64,000 nt of DNA from Acanthornis magna (lineage: Eukaryota; Chordata; Aves; Passeriformes; Acanthizidae): positions 16,350,001 to 16,414,000 of the forward strand of contig JAWUZG010000056.1 of the NCBI GenBank assembly GCA_036785705.1, written 5' to 3'. The translations under genes were made by a program, and so were the position numbers. Within the stretch, counting starts at the first letter, position 1; every line of letters starts with the position of its first letter. Below the pieces are notes generated by a model. That model was not told the DNA's origin. It made no database searches and saw only the letters and a program-made list of their open reading frames with translations. Below are positions 39,536 through 52,600 of the stretch, in pieces.

Positions 39536-42500
39536 TCTGGGTCTTGTTGTCACCCAATAAACTGATATGACTCCGGTGATACGGAGCTTTTGCAGTGAGT
39601 AGGAGGTGGGGGACAGTGAAATCCAAGAAAGCAAAACATTCAAAGCCCCATGGCACTGCTGAGAGGAGAACCAAGGCAAGATGGCTCCGATGGCTCCCAG
39701 GCATGGAGGATGGACCTTGCACAGACCCTGTGAGCACCAGCCCAGAGCTGGGAGAGCTGAGCCAGCTCCAGGGCAGTGGGAGATGCCCTTGGCTCAACCA
39801 GAGCTGCTGCTGAGTGCACTGCCTGTCACACACACTTCATTAGGCTGAAGGAAATGCTTGCCCAGAGTCGCCCTCTGTCCCACGGGAAGCAGACCCAAAC
39901 TGGCTTTATACCAGCTCATCTTAAAGCTGGGGGCAGGAGGGGTGGGCACGGCCCTGTAATCCCTTGGGAAAAGGGCAGCATGTCCCCCTGGGCTGCCCAG
40001 CGGCCACAGCCTGTCCCCAGCATGCCCCTCCTCATCCTCAGGGAGGAAGGAAGCTGAGGCTGGGTCAGCAGTTGTGCCTGGGGGATTTTGGCCTGACTTC
40101 TCACAGTGTCTTAATATACCCCAGCTGGCAGCAATAATTGGAGAGTTATTAAATAACTGTCTACAGTGACATACAATCTGCAGAGCACTATACCAATTAT
40201 TTTTCATTTGCTTCCCTCCATCTCAACGTGTCTCTATCTCCCCATCCTACCCTGCCACCATTCCCAGGAACAATTTACTGTAGTGATTGGAGGGCAGGGA
40301 GATCTTCTGCAACAAAGAAACTACTTTATTTTCTGCCATGGTTAATGCCCCAGTCTAATGAGTTCTTCATATCATTCTCACCACCCTAAATTAAAGGGTA
40401 GCCTGTGCAATTAAACTGTTTAGCTTTCAGAATGCCCCTCACAGTTATCTGCAAAATGAGCTGAAATTCAGCTGCTACTAATATTGCGCGTACTAAAACT
40501 GGCAAAGGGAAAACCACTTTCAACTCTTTAGTAGTGTGCCTGTACTTTCAATTAAAATAATTGTTTGCACCATCTTGTTCCTGATCGTTGTCCCATGAGA
40601 TTTTCCCAATCAGAAAATATTTTATGCAATACTTAACTGTAGATGCTTAGACCTTCATGTTTGTGTCTTTGGGGAATGAGGAGAGAGCTGGAATTTGCAG
40701 CTCTTAGTCCAGTGTTTACCAGCATTAATCCAGAGAAAAGCTGGTTTGCAGTGGATTCACTCCAGACTTAAGCTTTGTTAGATGATAATTGCTCTTTTTT
40801 TCCTTTATTTTTTAAAAGTAGAAATTTAATGAGAAAAAGAAGCTCCTTGAAACCCTTCTCCCCAAATGTCTTGTTTGCATCCAGAACCTACTGCTGAATT
40901 CCCAAGGGTCGTATAACACCCTGCACTTACAGAGCATCCTTGAGGATCTGTTGAGTCTTTCCATCAGGAGCTGCTTCACCCATCCCTGATATTCATCCCA
41001 CTCAAGATGAAAAGTGTCTGCTTTTTAAGGTTTGGAAAGAGGTTTGTCACTGCTTGGGTTGGGAGCAGAGTGGGAAGCCCCCAAAATGTCAAACCATAAG
41101 GCCCTGCAGCAACCCAAGGAATTCTACTTGAGATGCCTCTGCAGGGAAGATTCTTCCTGGCTCAAACCTGTTGAGTTCCAATATTCATTTTAATGATCTC
41201 ATTTTATAAATAATGGGAAGCAAAACAATGCATTCAATAGAAATGAGATTAGAAATAGGAGGGGAATGAATTACAAATGCAAGAGTCTGTATTTATTCCA
41301 AGGAAGATAAATCTAGGTTTAAGTGGTCTCCAGTGCAAGTGTCTTGCTAAGACCAAAACAAAGTCAATCTGGTTTTGTTGATAAATAAAAGTGTGAGGCA
41401 GTGGCAGGGAGTGTTTTCTAACACTAGTTGGTTGTCATAGTATCCTGGGACTAGCAATTCCTGGGTTTTACTCCTGGCCTGGCCATTGTCCCTCTGCAGT
41501 AAATCATTTAACACCCGGTGCTGGAGGTGCAGCACCAGCTGGAAAATCCAACTCCAGTGAACAAATGACATCAGGGTGTGACCCTCAGTAAAGCTGTCAG
41601 GATTCTGCCTCAGCAGGGTGAAGGAGTTTGGGGTGCATCATGAATTGGAAGGTGGAATTAGTGGCATTTCAGCAGCCCATGCACAATTTGCCTCAGAGTG
41701 TTGTGGGAAAGGCTGTTGGTGGAAGGCCTTTTAATCTGGGGCTGTATCTGGCGTGGTGGTGCACCTCTTGTGTGTCACCCAATGCTGTGTAGACACAACA
41801 CCTGCAGTGGCTTGAAAATTTTCTTTTTTCTCTTCCATGATTTGGTCAGATTTTCTGTCCACATGAGTAGCAGGCAGGAGAAAAGGTGTTTGCTCTGCAG
41901 AGCTCTCCCTGAGTCCCTTCTCCACGTGGCCCTCAAGCTGCAGTGAGGAAGGGACCGTACCAGGGATTTTGATAAGAGGGTCTGAACTGCAAACGCCAGC
42001 TCAGCAGGGAGGTGACAGCATCACTGTGCTCTCACCTAATTGAAAACACATTGTCCCTCTGTCCCACACCTGGGGACTCGGAGGGAAGCGCTGCCATGAG
42101 CTGCAGTGGGATGGAAGGGGTGAGGTATCCCTAGAAAGAATGTACACCCCGGAGCTGGCACGTGCCGAGCTGGGGTGCGCAGAGCTGCTCCAAACAACAC
42201 CACAATCAGCAGCCTCATGGGCTGGAGCTGGACAGTGGCCGACCCTCCTAGCTGGGAGCTAATGATTCCCTCCAGGATTGCATCATTAGATTCGAACTGA
42301 GTCATTATGAGGTGATTTGGGAAAACAAGTCGGAATTCATTACTGAGGAAACACACTGGAGTTACTGCAAGAGCCTCCTGTGGGGTGCTGGGTGAGTGCT
42401 CAGAGGCACCAGCAGCACCTCTCTCCTGGGGGCCAAGCACTGCTCTGCCCTCATGGCAGGAGCCAAGGTCCATGAGCTGGTGGGATTCTCCTCTTATACC

Positions 42501-42680
42501 ACCCACAGCTGCTTCCTGATCCTTTCTGCCACTGCTTTCCATGTGACACCTGTTCCAAGGATAAACAAACCCTAGGGCAGGGGGAGACATTGAAATTGTG
42601 ACATTTGCACTCATGCATTCCTGGGTGCAACCTCAGGAGCAGCCTCAGCCTCTGTCAGCAGTTCCAGCATCATCTCCTGG
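39536..42680. other. Intergenic, AT-rich core with candidate conserved sequence
   Basis: Between about 40120 and 40640 the sequence is AT-rich but non-repetitive and dense in homeodomain-like cores (AATAATTGG, TTATTAAATAA, ACCAATTAT, AATTAAAATAATTG). This is the composition often seen in conserved non-coding elements. A 192-codon minus ORF at 42036-42614 has no recognisable domain. Confidence 0.4.
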
Positions 42681-44588
42681 CTGGATGTTGGGTGCTGGAT
42701 GCTGGATGTTGGATGTAGGATATTGGATGTTGAATGTTGGATATTGGATATTGGATGTTGGATGTTGGATATTGGATGTCAGATGTCGGATGTTGGATGC
42801 TGGATGTTGGATGTTGGATATTGGATGTCGAATGTTGGATGTTGGATATTGGATGTCGGATGTCGGATGCTGGATGCTGGATGCTGGATGTCGGATGTCG
42901 GATGCTGGATGTTGGATGTTGGATGCTGGATGTTGGATATTGGATGTCGGATGCTGGATGTTGGATGCTGGATGCTGGATGTTGGATATTGGATGTCGGA
43001 TGCTGGATGTTGGATGTTGGATGCTGGATGTTGGATGCCGGATGTTGGATGTTGGATGCTGGATGTTGGATGTCGGATGTTGGATGTTGGATGCTGGATG
43101 TTGGATGTCGGATGCCGGATGTTGGATGTCGGATGTTGGATGTCGGATGTTGGATGTTGGATGCTGGATGTTGGATGTGGGATGTTGGATGCTGGATGCT
43201 GGATGTTGGATGTGGGATGTTGGATGCTGGATGTTGGATGTTGGATGTTGGATGTCGGATGCCGGATGTCGGATGTTGGATGCTGGATGTTGGATGTCGG
43301 ATGTTGGATGTCGGATGTTGGATGTTGGATGCTGGATGTTGGATGTTGGATGCTGGATGTTGGATGTTGGATGTTGGATATTGGATGCCGGATGTTGGAT
43401 GTTGGATGCTGGATGTTGGATGTTGGATGCTGGATGTTGGATGTTGGATGCTGGATGTTGGATGTTGGATGTTGGATGTTGGATGCTGGATGTTGGATAT
43501 TGGATGCTGGATGCTGGATGTTGGATGCTGGATGTTGGATGTTGGATGCTGGATGCCGGATGTTGGATGTCGGATGTCGGATGCTGGATGTTGGATGTTG
43601 GATGCTGGATGTTGGATGTTGGATGTTGGATGTTGGATGCTGGATGTTGGATGTTGGATGCTGGATGTTGGATGTTGAATGTTGGATGTTGGATGCTGGA
43701 TGTTGGATGTTGGATGTTGGATGCTGGATGTTGGATGTTGGATGCTGGATGCTGGATGTTGGATGTTGGATGTTGGATGTTGGATGTTGGATGTTGGATG
43801 TCAGATGTCGGATGCTGGATGTTGGATGTTGGATGTCGGATGCTGGATGTTGGATGTTGGATGTTGGATGTTGGATGTTGGATGTTGGATGCTGGATGTT
43901 GGATGTTGGATGTTGGATGTTGGATGTTGGATGTTGGATATTGGATGCTGGATGCTGGATGCTGGATGTTGGATGCTGGATGCTGGATGTTGGATGCTGG
44001 ATGTTGGATGTTGGATGTTGGATGTTGGATGCTGGATATTGGATGTTGGATGTTGGATGCTGGATGTTGGATGTTGGATGTTGGATGCTGGATGCTGGAT
44101 GCTGGATGCTGGATGTTGGATGTTGGATGCTGGATGCTGGATGTTGGATGTCGGATGTCGGATGCTGGATGTTGGATATTGGATGTCGGATGCTGGATGT
44201 TGGATGCTGGATGTCGGATACTGGATGTTGGATGCTGGATGTTGGATGTTGGATGCTGGATATTGGATGTTGGATGTTGGATGCTGGATGTTGGATGTTG
44301 GATGCTGGATGTTGGATGTTGGACGTTGGATGCTGGATGCTGGATGTTGGATGTCGGATACTGGATGTTGGACGTCGGATGCTGGATGTTGGACGTTGGA
44401 TGCTGGATGCTGGATGTTGGATGTTGGATGTTGGATGTCGGATGCTGGATGCTGGATGTCGGATGTTGGATGCTGGATGTCGGATGTCGGATGTCAGATG
44501 CTGGATGTTGGATGCTGGATGTTGGATGTTGAATGTTGGATGTTGAATGTTGGATGCTGGATGTCAGATGTCGGATGTTGGATGTTGG
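42681..44588. repeat. 7-bp minisatellite, about 272 units, period constant wherever sampled
   Basis: The array is built of GGATGTT and GGATGCT with minor variants GGATGTC, GGATGCC, GGATATT, GGATGTG, GGATACT, GGACGTT, GAATGTT and AGATGTC. The ATG core sits in the same phase modulo 7 at every sampled point from 42685 to 44582, which is 271 periods exactly, so there is no net insertion or deletion. All three + frames are open because 21 bases encode one heptapeptide (MLDVGCW) whatever the frame. This produces ORFs of 314-644 codons (42598-44532, 42699-44546, 42734-43678, 43679-44800) that should not be called genes. The array has sharp edges with unique sequence. Confidence 0.97.
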
Positions 44589-46569
44589 CCTGCCCTGCTC
44601 CCTGCCTGTTGCTGCTGGTGCCTCTCCAGATGGGCACAGCTTTGCAGGGCTCTGCCATCAGCAAAAGCATTTCCAGCAGGTGGAGTGGAGGGGCTGGAAA
44701 GGCACTACCTGCAAACAGCCAGATGGTTTGTGGCAGGTTCTTGGAAACCCAACAAAACCACACGCTGGTGTCAGTATTTGGGTTGCAGCTTGTTCTGTGA
44801 AACCACCACTGAGCCACAGGAGGATTTCTACCCATGAAGTGTTGGCTTCAAAATGCTGGGTGAGGAGAGCAACATTGTTGATGAAGGCAGAGAATGTGGT
44901 GTGAAGGATGAGTAAATGTTTGGGAGAGCAGTAAGAGAAAAGGAACTTGGGGAGCAATCCAGGGCTTGATTGTAGGTTGGCACTCACACTGATGTTCATC
45001 AATCAGCAGAGATCAATCACTCAAGAAGCTTAAACAGGTACCAAGAGCAATATCAACATCAGCTTGATGACTAAGGCAACAAGGACATGGATAGAGACCA
45101 GCGTGGATGGATACAGGCCCCTTACTTGCCTCTGCAGAAAGGTGTTATCCTGAAATTACTGCTGGGAGAGGCCAAGCTGTGGCCACTGAGGGTGAGCTGA
45201 GGTTTTTGTTAATATGTTTATAGAGATGTGAGGCGTGGGCATTTGCTGGAAAAGAAGATGCTGAGGTATTTGAAAATAAAATAAGCAAATGTTTGCCTAG
45301 TGAGGGAGAAAAATTATTTTAGAAATAATATGGGATGATGGAGAAACTCCTCAAAAATCAAATATGGTGAGGACAGCAAAGCCCTGGTGAGGTGGGTAGA
45401 AAAACAATTGAGGACAGACCTGCTGAGTGTTTCCCATCAGTCATTTTCTAGGGAGCTTCATGCCACAGCTGCTTGAAGAGATGATGGATGGCTGATCCAT
45501 CAGGTAAACCTTTGCCAGCTCGCTGTGACTCACCAGGAATGAGGAGGTTTAAAGGAACAGAGCAAGGTACAGAGTGCAGAGGAGGATTTCAGGGCAGCAC
45601 AGCCCTCATTACTGCTGCTCCACACAGTGCTTAACAGGACTGGCAAGAGAAAAGGCTTTGCATGTCCTCACTCCTGCCTGTGATGCCAAAGCCAGGTGAA
45701 AAATTTTGCTTTCACCAAAGCACAGGTGAAAAATTCACCAGAGTCTGGGGGCTGGGTGGCAGTCCACCCGCTGCCCAGTGGCTGCAGCTTGGGACTAGCT
45801 CTGCTGGGGGACCCTCCCAAGTTCGAGCCACAAAATCAGGTCGGTCTTGTGAATCAGAGGTTGCACCTCAAAGAGCGGGGGTTTTTCACTAAAACCTACC
45901 AAAAAGAGGCATGTCCCTGTAGGGTCGGTTTGCCTGAGGGAGAAACTAAGTAAAAACTTGGTGAATTCAGATATAAAGGGTTTCCTTTGCTTCCTCAGCA
46001 AACAATGTCTTACTGCAAATAACTGCAACTAGCTGTGTACCCTCAGCCTTGTTCTGTCCCAGGTGATGCTTAAACTGTCAATAATCCTAAGGCTGCTGTC
46101 ACAGTGCTGCTCAATGGGGTTGACAGATTATATCTCTAAAGTCCCTTTATTGGACCTTGTTCCCAGAAAAGCTTGCAAATTGCTCTGATCTTACCAGACA
46201 AAGGCGTTGCTCACTCTCGGAGTCTTTGGATGTCCTACACAAAAAGGTAGGAATTGGTGAGAATTACCTGAGATAAAATATCCCTTACAACATCAAAGTT
46301 CCTGATCTCTTAGCTGTCAGCTGCAGGTATGTGAAAGTCCTGACAGGCTGAAGATAGAAGGAAGAGATAAAGCAAAAAAAAGAAGGGAGGGGGAATGGAG
46401 AAATTCTCTGCGTGAAACGTTATATCATTGGATTTGGCACAAAGATGTCAGCACAGGGGGTCTGTGCGGCCAGCTGGGGTGTGAGCAGGGCACTGAGCTT
46501 TCACCTTCTGAGGCAAACCAGCAGCAGCTCACACCAGGCAGCTGAGGACGGATCCTGATCCTTGCAGAT
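44589..46569. other. Intergenic right of the heptamer array
   Basis: Unique sequence apart from the GGTGAA cluster at 45694-45740. ORFs running out of the array into this part are not supported. Confidence 0.55.
45694..45740. other. Cluster of four GGTGAA half-sites in two inverted pairs
   Basis: GGTGAAA at 45695-45701 faces TTTCACC at 45710-45716. A second palindrome, GGTGAA-AAA-TTCACC, lies at 45725-45739. AGGTGAAAAATT is also a direct repeat (45694 and 45724). The arrangement is reminiscent of T-box half-site pairs but lacks the full consensus. Confidence 0.45.
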
Positions 46570-46642
46570 AAGGAGTTGGACTTCAACGGTCTTTGTGAGT
46601 CTCTTCTAACTCAGGATATTGTATGATTCTGTGATAAAAGAA
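46570..46642 (+). mobile_element. CR1 3' end, very short
   Basis: GGAGTTGGACTTCAACGGTC, TTTGTGAGTCTCTTCTAACT and CAGGATATTGTATGATTCTGTGAT are the CR1 terminal segment in sense orientation. Confidence 0.82.
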
Positions 46643-49600
46643 GCAGGAGTAACAGGTCAGGATAAATCATGATCATGCAACCCCCACATTTCCCCGTCCC
46701 TGTCCACTCAGCTGTTGGTTGTCTTTTGCCAGTGAAACGACTGCAAACTGGGTCAGTTACCAGGAGGAATCACTGGTGGAACACAGGACATCATCCTTCT
46801 GGCATCTCTGCCCTGCACATTTAATAATAATTGACCTCCCAGAGCTGTCCCAGGAGCTGTGGCAGGAGAGCTGCGGTCAGGCTCTGCCCAACGCTGCCCA
46901 ACCTGCATCAGAAACCTTTCAGCAAAAGTCCAGCAAAGCCACAGGTGAGTCTGAAATACAGATTTTCACAAGAACAGAGTCAGAGTTGAGCTGAAACAAG
47001 ATCTGGCTTGTTTGTCTAAAATCCTGCCCTTTCACACCGCAAAGACCGGACAGACCTTGTCTCTGCCCACTGCTCCCACACACCTAATCCCCCCTAAAAC
47101 TATGGTTTAGAGAAGATCAAATACCTTGAGGTTCTTAGAAAGGACTGCTTTTGGCAAATGCACAAATACTTTTCTCAAATGACATAAATATTGTATGTGA
47201 TTTGCTGCCTTGCCAAAATGCAAACACACACACATGCTCTCCTAACTAAGCAACATTCTTTAAAAGTTAAGATCATTGCTTAGAAAGAAATATAGAGCAT
47301 TTTATAAATCCAAATTGATCACGCACTGCGTGTGTTGAAAATATGTACAAAAAATGGAACCCCAAAACTCCATTAAACCACTTCTGAGACAATACATCAC
47401 TGCACCTTTATATTGCACCAAGGGGTTTAACAACCCTTCTCCAGGAAAATATTTTACTAGGTAACAAAAAAAAAAGTTATTGAAAACATATATTTGATAC
47501 TTTTGGCAATTCATTTTACTACTTGCATTTCCAATTCATTGGTATAGTTCATGAAAAAAAATATTTTCGCAGTTGGGTCATGTTATTATTTCTCTAATTT
47601 TTTTTCTACTTGAAAGCCATAATACAATTTTTTTTCTATGAAACAACAAAGAGACAAAAGCTGCTTGCTTGGTGATCCAGTAGATGTTTTAGGGTCTGCT
47701 GGAAGTGTAGAATACACACAAACATGCCTACAGGAAATTATGGCATCTTTCTGCTTTTCTGTATAACCAAGTTTATTTCTGAAGTAAATAGATATGGAGC
47801 TAAAATAGAGTCAGGGAAGAACTAGTAGGCTGAATTTCTAAGGAACAAAAAGAAGGTATCATTTACTAGAACATTAAAATATTTTTAAAAATTAGATGAC
47901 TTTGCTTCAGATCACCTAGTGCGTCCCTGCCACTGCCCTGTGTGTGACACATCCTCCAGCACTGCTCCTCTCTTGGTTGATGTGAATGTACCTCTCCAGC
48001 TAAAAGCCTGGCTGGAGCTTGACCTGCCCAGGTTCCAGAAGAAGGAAAAGGAATTCCAGGAGAGGAGGAGATAAGCATTTCCTAAATCAGACTAACAGCA
48101 CATCTGCACTGCAAACTCAGCTTGGGCTCCGATCCTTTTTCCTGCCTGGAGTGTGACTTTGGACCCAAAGCTGCTGGTGCTTTGCACTGTTTGATCTGGC
48201 CATCATGGCACTGTGGGCAAGCTCTGGGCTTTTGCTTCCCCTTGGGCAGAAAACACACCCTTTTTCAAACAAACCTAAACCATAGGTGAGACCCTTCTGT
48301 GTCTCCCTGCCATACATCCTCCCTGCCATCCATCCTCCCTTCTCCCTCCCCTCCTGCCTCTTTCCTTCACATCTCTCCAAGAAGACTTTTGTGCAGTTCT
48401 GTGCCAAGGCCCAGGTGACACATGCCCTTGGAAGTGCTGGTGACCTGCAGGCCTGGACATCCACACAAAGATTTCTGCTTCTTAACCAAACTGCTCCTGA
48501 ACTATGTGTGTGCTCACTTCCTACACCACTACAGGTGAGTCTATAACCTTTGCTTTGAGAGAGATACTGTGATTAGTCACGAGCACCTTGTATCTTTGTC
48601 TGGGGAACAGTGATTTTCCATTTTAATTGCTTCCTGTATGACAAATTTTGTTAGGTCCCAGCCTCCTGTCAGCTCTTCTCCTCACTGCATTTGTTTCCTG
48701 ATGTGTCTGTAATTACAACCATGAAAGTCCATCAGCAAAAGCACCATCAATCTGAAAGATTAACGAATCTCACGCTTTCCCTCTCTCCTCCCCCCAAAAT
48801 TAGAAAGCCCACTCTGTAGTTTCCAGCACACATCTATCATTACACACTCCTGGGTCTCAGGTAAATTAGCAACCTGATTCTTTTCCCTGCTGTCACTTAG
48901 AAGAAAAGGGCTTCTTATTTGCCATCCAAGGAAAAGTACAGTAAACCTAGAACTAGATAAAAGGGAAGTAATCAAATATATTTAACTGTACTCAGCCAAA
49001 TCCCATTATTTGTATAGATGTTAGCTGGTACATTTGAAGAATTAGGGAAGCCTTGTCATTTATAGGAAATAGTACTGCTTGATTGAAAATATCTGTGCGA
49101 CTGTTCTTCTGCTTACTTAAAATGAAAAGTTCAGCTTTATATAGAGATATATTTATGCATGAACGGCAGATAATTTAAAAGAGGTTTCATGTCCTTGCTC
49201 TTCCATTAGGCACATACATTTGGGGTGAGGACAACATCCCTCTGTGCTTCTTACAGAGATGGGAAATGCCTCATCAGTGTGGGAATATTTCTTGGATTAT
49301 CCTTCTCACTTCTACCTGAAGGACATGGAGAAAATAATTTTAGATAAACCACCTCCTACATATCTGAAGGAACCAACTCCCCGGGGTGTGAAGAACAGCT
49401 TATGGGGTGTAGGGATAAAGTAGGGGTAGACTGAGCAGCCATGGTGAAGGAACATCCTGGGAGTACCCCACAGAGATTATAACCATGGTGAGGGCTGTAG
49501 GAGAGCACAGAAAGCCTTCAGCTGGTGCTAGGAGCCCAGGTTTTGAAAATGTATGGACAACATGACGGCATTGCTGTGCAAGAGGTACTCCTTCCCTTGG

Positions 49601-52600
49601 CAGCTGGCTCTGAGGAAAGGGGGAATGCGCCACCTCTAGACGGCTGCGGTCGGTGGTCACCAGGCCTTTCCCTTTGAAAATCCCTCCAGCGCCAAAACAC
49701 AGAATGCACAGCCACTTGGAAAATACACCCAAATATACCCAACCCACCACCTCATCCACAGGACCAAATTATCTTTCAGGTGTCCCTGAGCAAAGAGTAC
49801 GAATTTTGCTGAGAAAATGTTTGATTAAGATGTTACCACACAAGTATTGAAATTCAAGTTCACGGTTTGAGGGAAAGCTTCCCCTGGGCTGTGCTCATGC
49901 CAGCACACAGCTTTTCTCAGCTCAGTTTTGTGCTCAGAAGACACTGTTTTGTGCGTTATCCAGACAGGTAGGTGACTGGGGCTCTGCAGGGAGCTCAGTT
50001 TCTCCAGGATGATGAACCAGCTCACCCTCATGACAATGGGCATGGCAAGATGAGGCACATTTTGATCCCAGATTCCAGATTTACTTTGTTCATAAGAAAC
50101 TCACAACTCAACGTTGTTTCAGTACTTTGGGGAGAAGAAGGAGGCAGACAAGAGCCCCCACAATGTTTTTTTTCCATGCCTGAGTCAAATTACCCTCCCT
50201 TCTGCAGGGCTTCTTCTGAAGTAACAGATCGTACTGTAACCAAATATTGCCATCCAGGAAAGCCATTTTCCATCCAGCAAGGAGGCTTCTTCCTTCTCAG
50301 CAGCCACTGAAAGGGCCTTTGTTCTCAGGGCTGAACACCTGGAGAGTGTTATCAGCAGTGGCCTCTGCGGGCTGGCGCACGGAGCAGCTGTGACAAGACC
50401 CAGTGGCTTTGGCGTCGGGAGCGGCAGCAGCACCTGGGAGCTGCTGGCACCCAAAAACATCCTGTCTGGCCCATTGCATGGGCAACTTTGGGTGGTTCCT
50501 CTCTTCTATGGGGACCAGGGACTGTATTTTCTTTATTTTTTCATCCTAAAATGAACAGCCTCACTCCAAAGGGTCTTTAGGATATGACACCTCTGTAGGG
50601 AATGCAGAACAAGCCTTGGCATTACCTTTCTGGAGGTACTGGTAATGTGAGCAGTGAAGGCTGGCACAGAGCACCAGCATCATGGGGACGTGGTTTGAAA
50701 CTACACCGTGATGAGTAAAAGGTGAAACTGTTGCCTGGCATGAGGGGTAGGACATTCAGCAGAGAAGGAGTCGCCTGATGTGACCAAGGACAAGATTGCA
50801 CAGCAGCTGATGTGGCCCTGGGCACTGCTTTCTGCCCTGTCCATACAGTCAGCACCACTTCTGTCTGTGTTCATGAAAGACAGACCCACAAATGCTCATA
50901 AACTCAAGGAAACCCAACTCATTTGACCCATCAGGTAATTCCCTGAAGGCAGAGGGTCCTTTTCCCTACACCTGGTGGTAGAACTGCCCTATATAAACCA
51001 TCACTCAAAATCAAAAGGTTATCAAAATCAAAAGGTTCTCATTCTTTCACTGGATTTTACAGGATCTGAAGAAAAATATGTGAGGAAAGATGGAGAGTCA
51101 GAAAGCAGAGGTTGTCAGTGGATCTGCTATGGGGTAACCTGGAGAGCTGCTGACAGCAGCTGAATCTGTGCTGGGTCTGTGAGGGTTTTTACCAATGGCC
51201 TCAGTAGGAATTGCATCTGCAACCTAAAAGTTATTTAGCAGGTCCAGACCTACAGGCCTTTTTCAGTGTGCTGATTTTCCACTGAAGTCACAGGCAAGAC
51301 AATCAAAATCACAAAAAACCCCAAAATCACCCAAACATAATTCTTACTTTCCTGATAACCCAGATAAAATTTTGACTCATACAAGGGACTCATACACTGG
51401 GAGATTTCAACAATGTCTCATCACAAGATGCACAGCTCTGCAAAGTATCCATTCTGAAGCAGTTCTGCCAAATACAAAGAGAAAATTGCATAACATGAGA
51501 AAGAGCAAACCGCAGCTGAAGCTTCATCATCCACAGCAGCAGTTGAGCATGGACGTCACGAGTTCTTCCATACCCAATGGCATCGTTTCCATTTTCTTTG
51601 GACTGTAGTAGTGAAAGAATAAACATTTCAAAAGGTTCAAATGAGACCTTTGAGTGCCAGTGCTGAGTCCCTGTGAGGTTGGGATAAACTGACAAAATAA
51701 CATCCTGCAGAAGCTGTGCCTGGGACAAACCACCATTCCTGCGTTCGTGTTCTGGTGGTTTGTAGCACAGGGAGCACTTTAAACCTTGGTCTCTGTCCAG
51801 GCCCCAGTACCAGCTCTCCCATGACTTTATGTTTGCATCTCTTTCTTCCTCATGAAGGGAAAATTTCCAGGTTTGTTCCTTTTAACTTTGTTCATGGTAG
51901 CACTCTTGACAGAAGGACTTAGTGCCTATTTAATGTCTTTGCTAGGAAAAGAGAGAAACTTCTCGGTTACATAAAAGTTTGTATCAAAATTCAAGAATCC
52001 GGATTAATTATAGAAGACTTGCCCTGTATCATTCAATTTGTTTGAATAGCTTTAAAGATTAAGCAGATCCAAGGCCTAACAGAACCAGAGCCAGTAAGAC
52101 AATAGCTGAGATTTTCCTTTGAAACAAAATATACAGGTGGTTTCTGTGAGTTCCTGTGTCTATCTGCCCGGCTTTTTTATTTTTATGTCGTATCCAATAT
52201 CACAGAACCTGGCAGTAGAAATCATATAGCAATTTGTGAAAGCTTGTTGCTGTTCTAGATATCATATAGTCTGTTCCACACCAGCAAAGACAAAACCAAT
52301 GCCTTTACTCCTCGAGTTTTCATTCAAAAGGATAATGATCTCTGGTAACAAAATATTTGGCAGTAGCATTATTTAAAATGCACAGAGGAAATGTTTGTCC
52401 CTAATTCAAGGGACTGTGGTCACACAGCCTCTATTCACTTGGTATTTACCAGCGAATGCCAAAGGCTAATCTGCAAAAAGCCCAGAAACAGAGTTAAGTT
52501 TATCACACTCCATCCTTAACCCATCCCATTGTAAGGGAGGAAAAAAATAGTAATTACTGAATTTCTTTGTGGCCAGAGAACTTATAAACCTTGTTATACC

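Noticed and set aside
42681..44588. Telomere-like or interstitial telomeric repeat
   Set aside because: The unit is a GGATGTT-type heptamer, not the vertebrate TTAGGG hexamer, and no TTAGGG runs occur.
42598..44800. ORFs of 644, 615, 373 and 314 codons encoding MLDVGCW repeats
   Set aside because: They are open in all three frames purely because the 7-base unit contains no stop in any phase. No flanking unique coding sequence or splice structure supports a gene.
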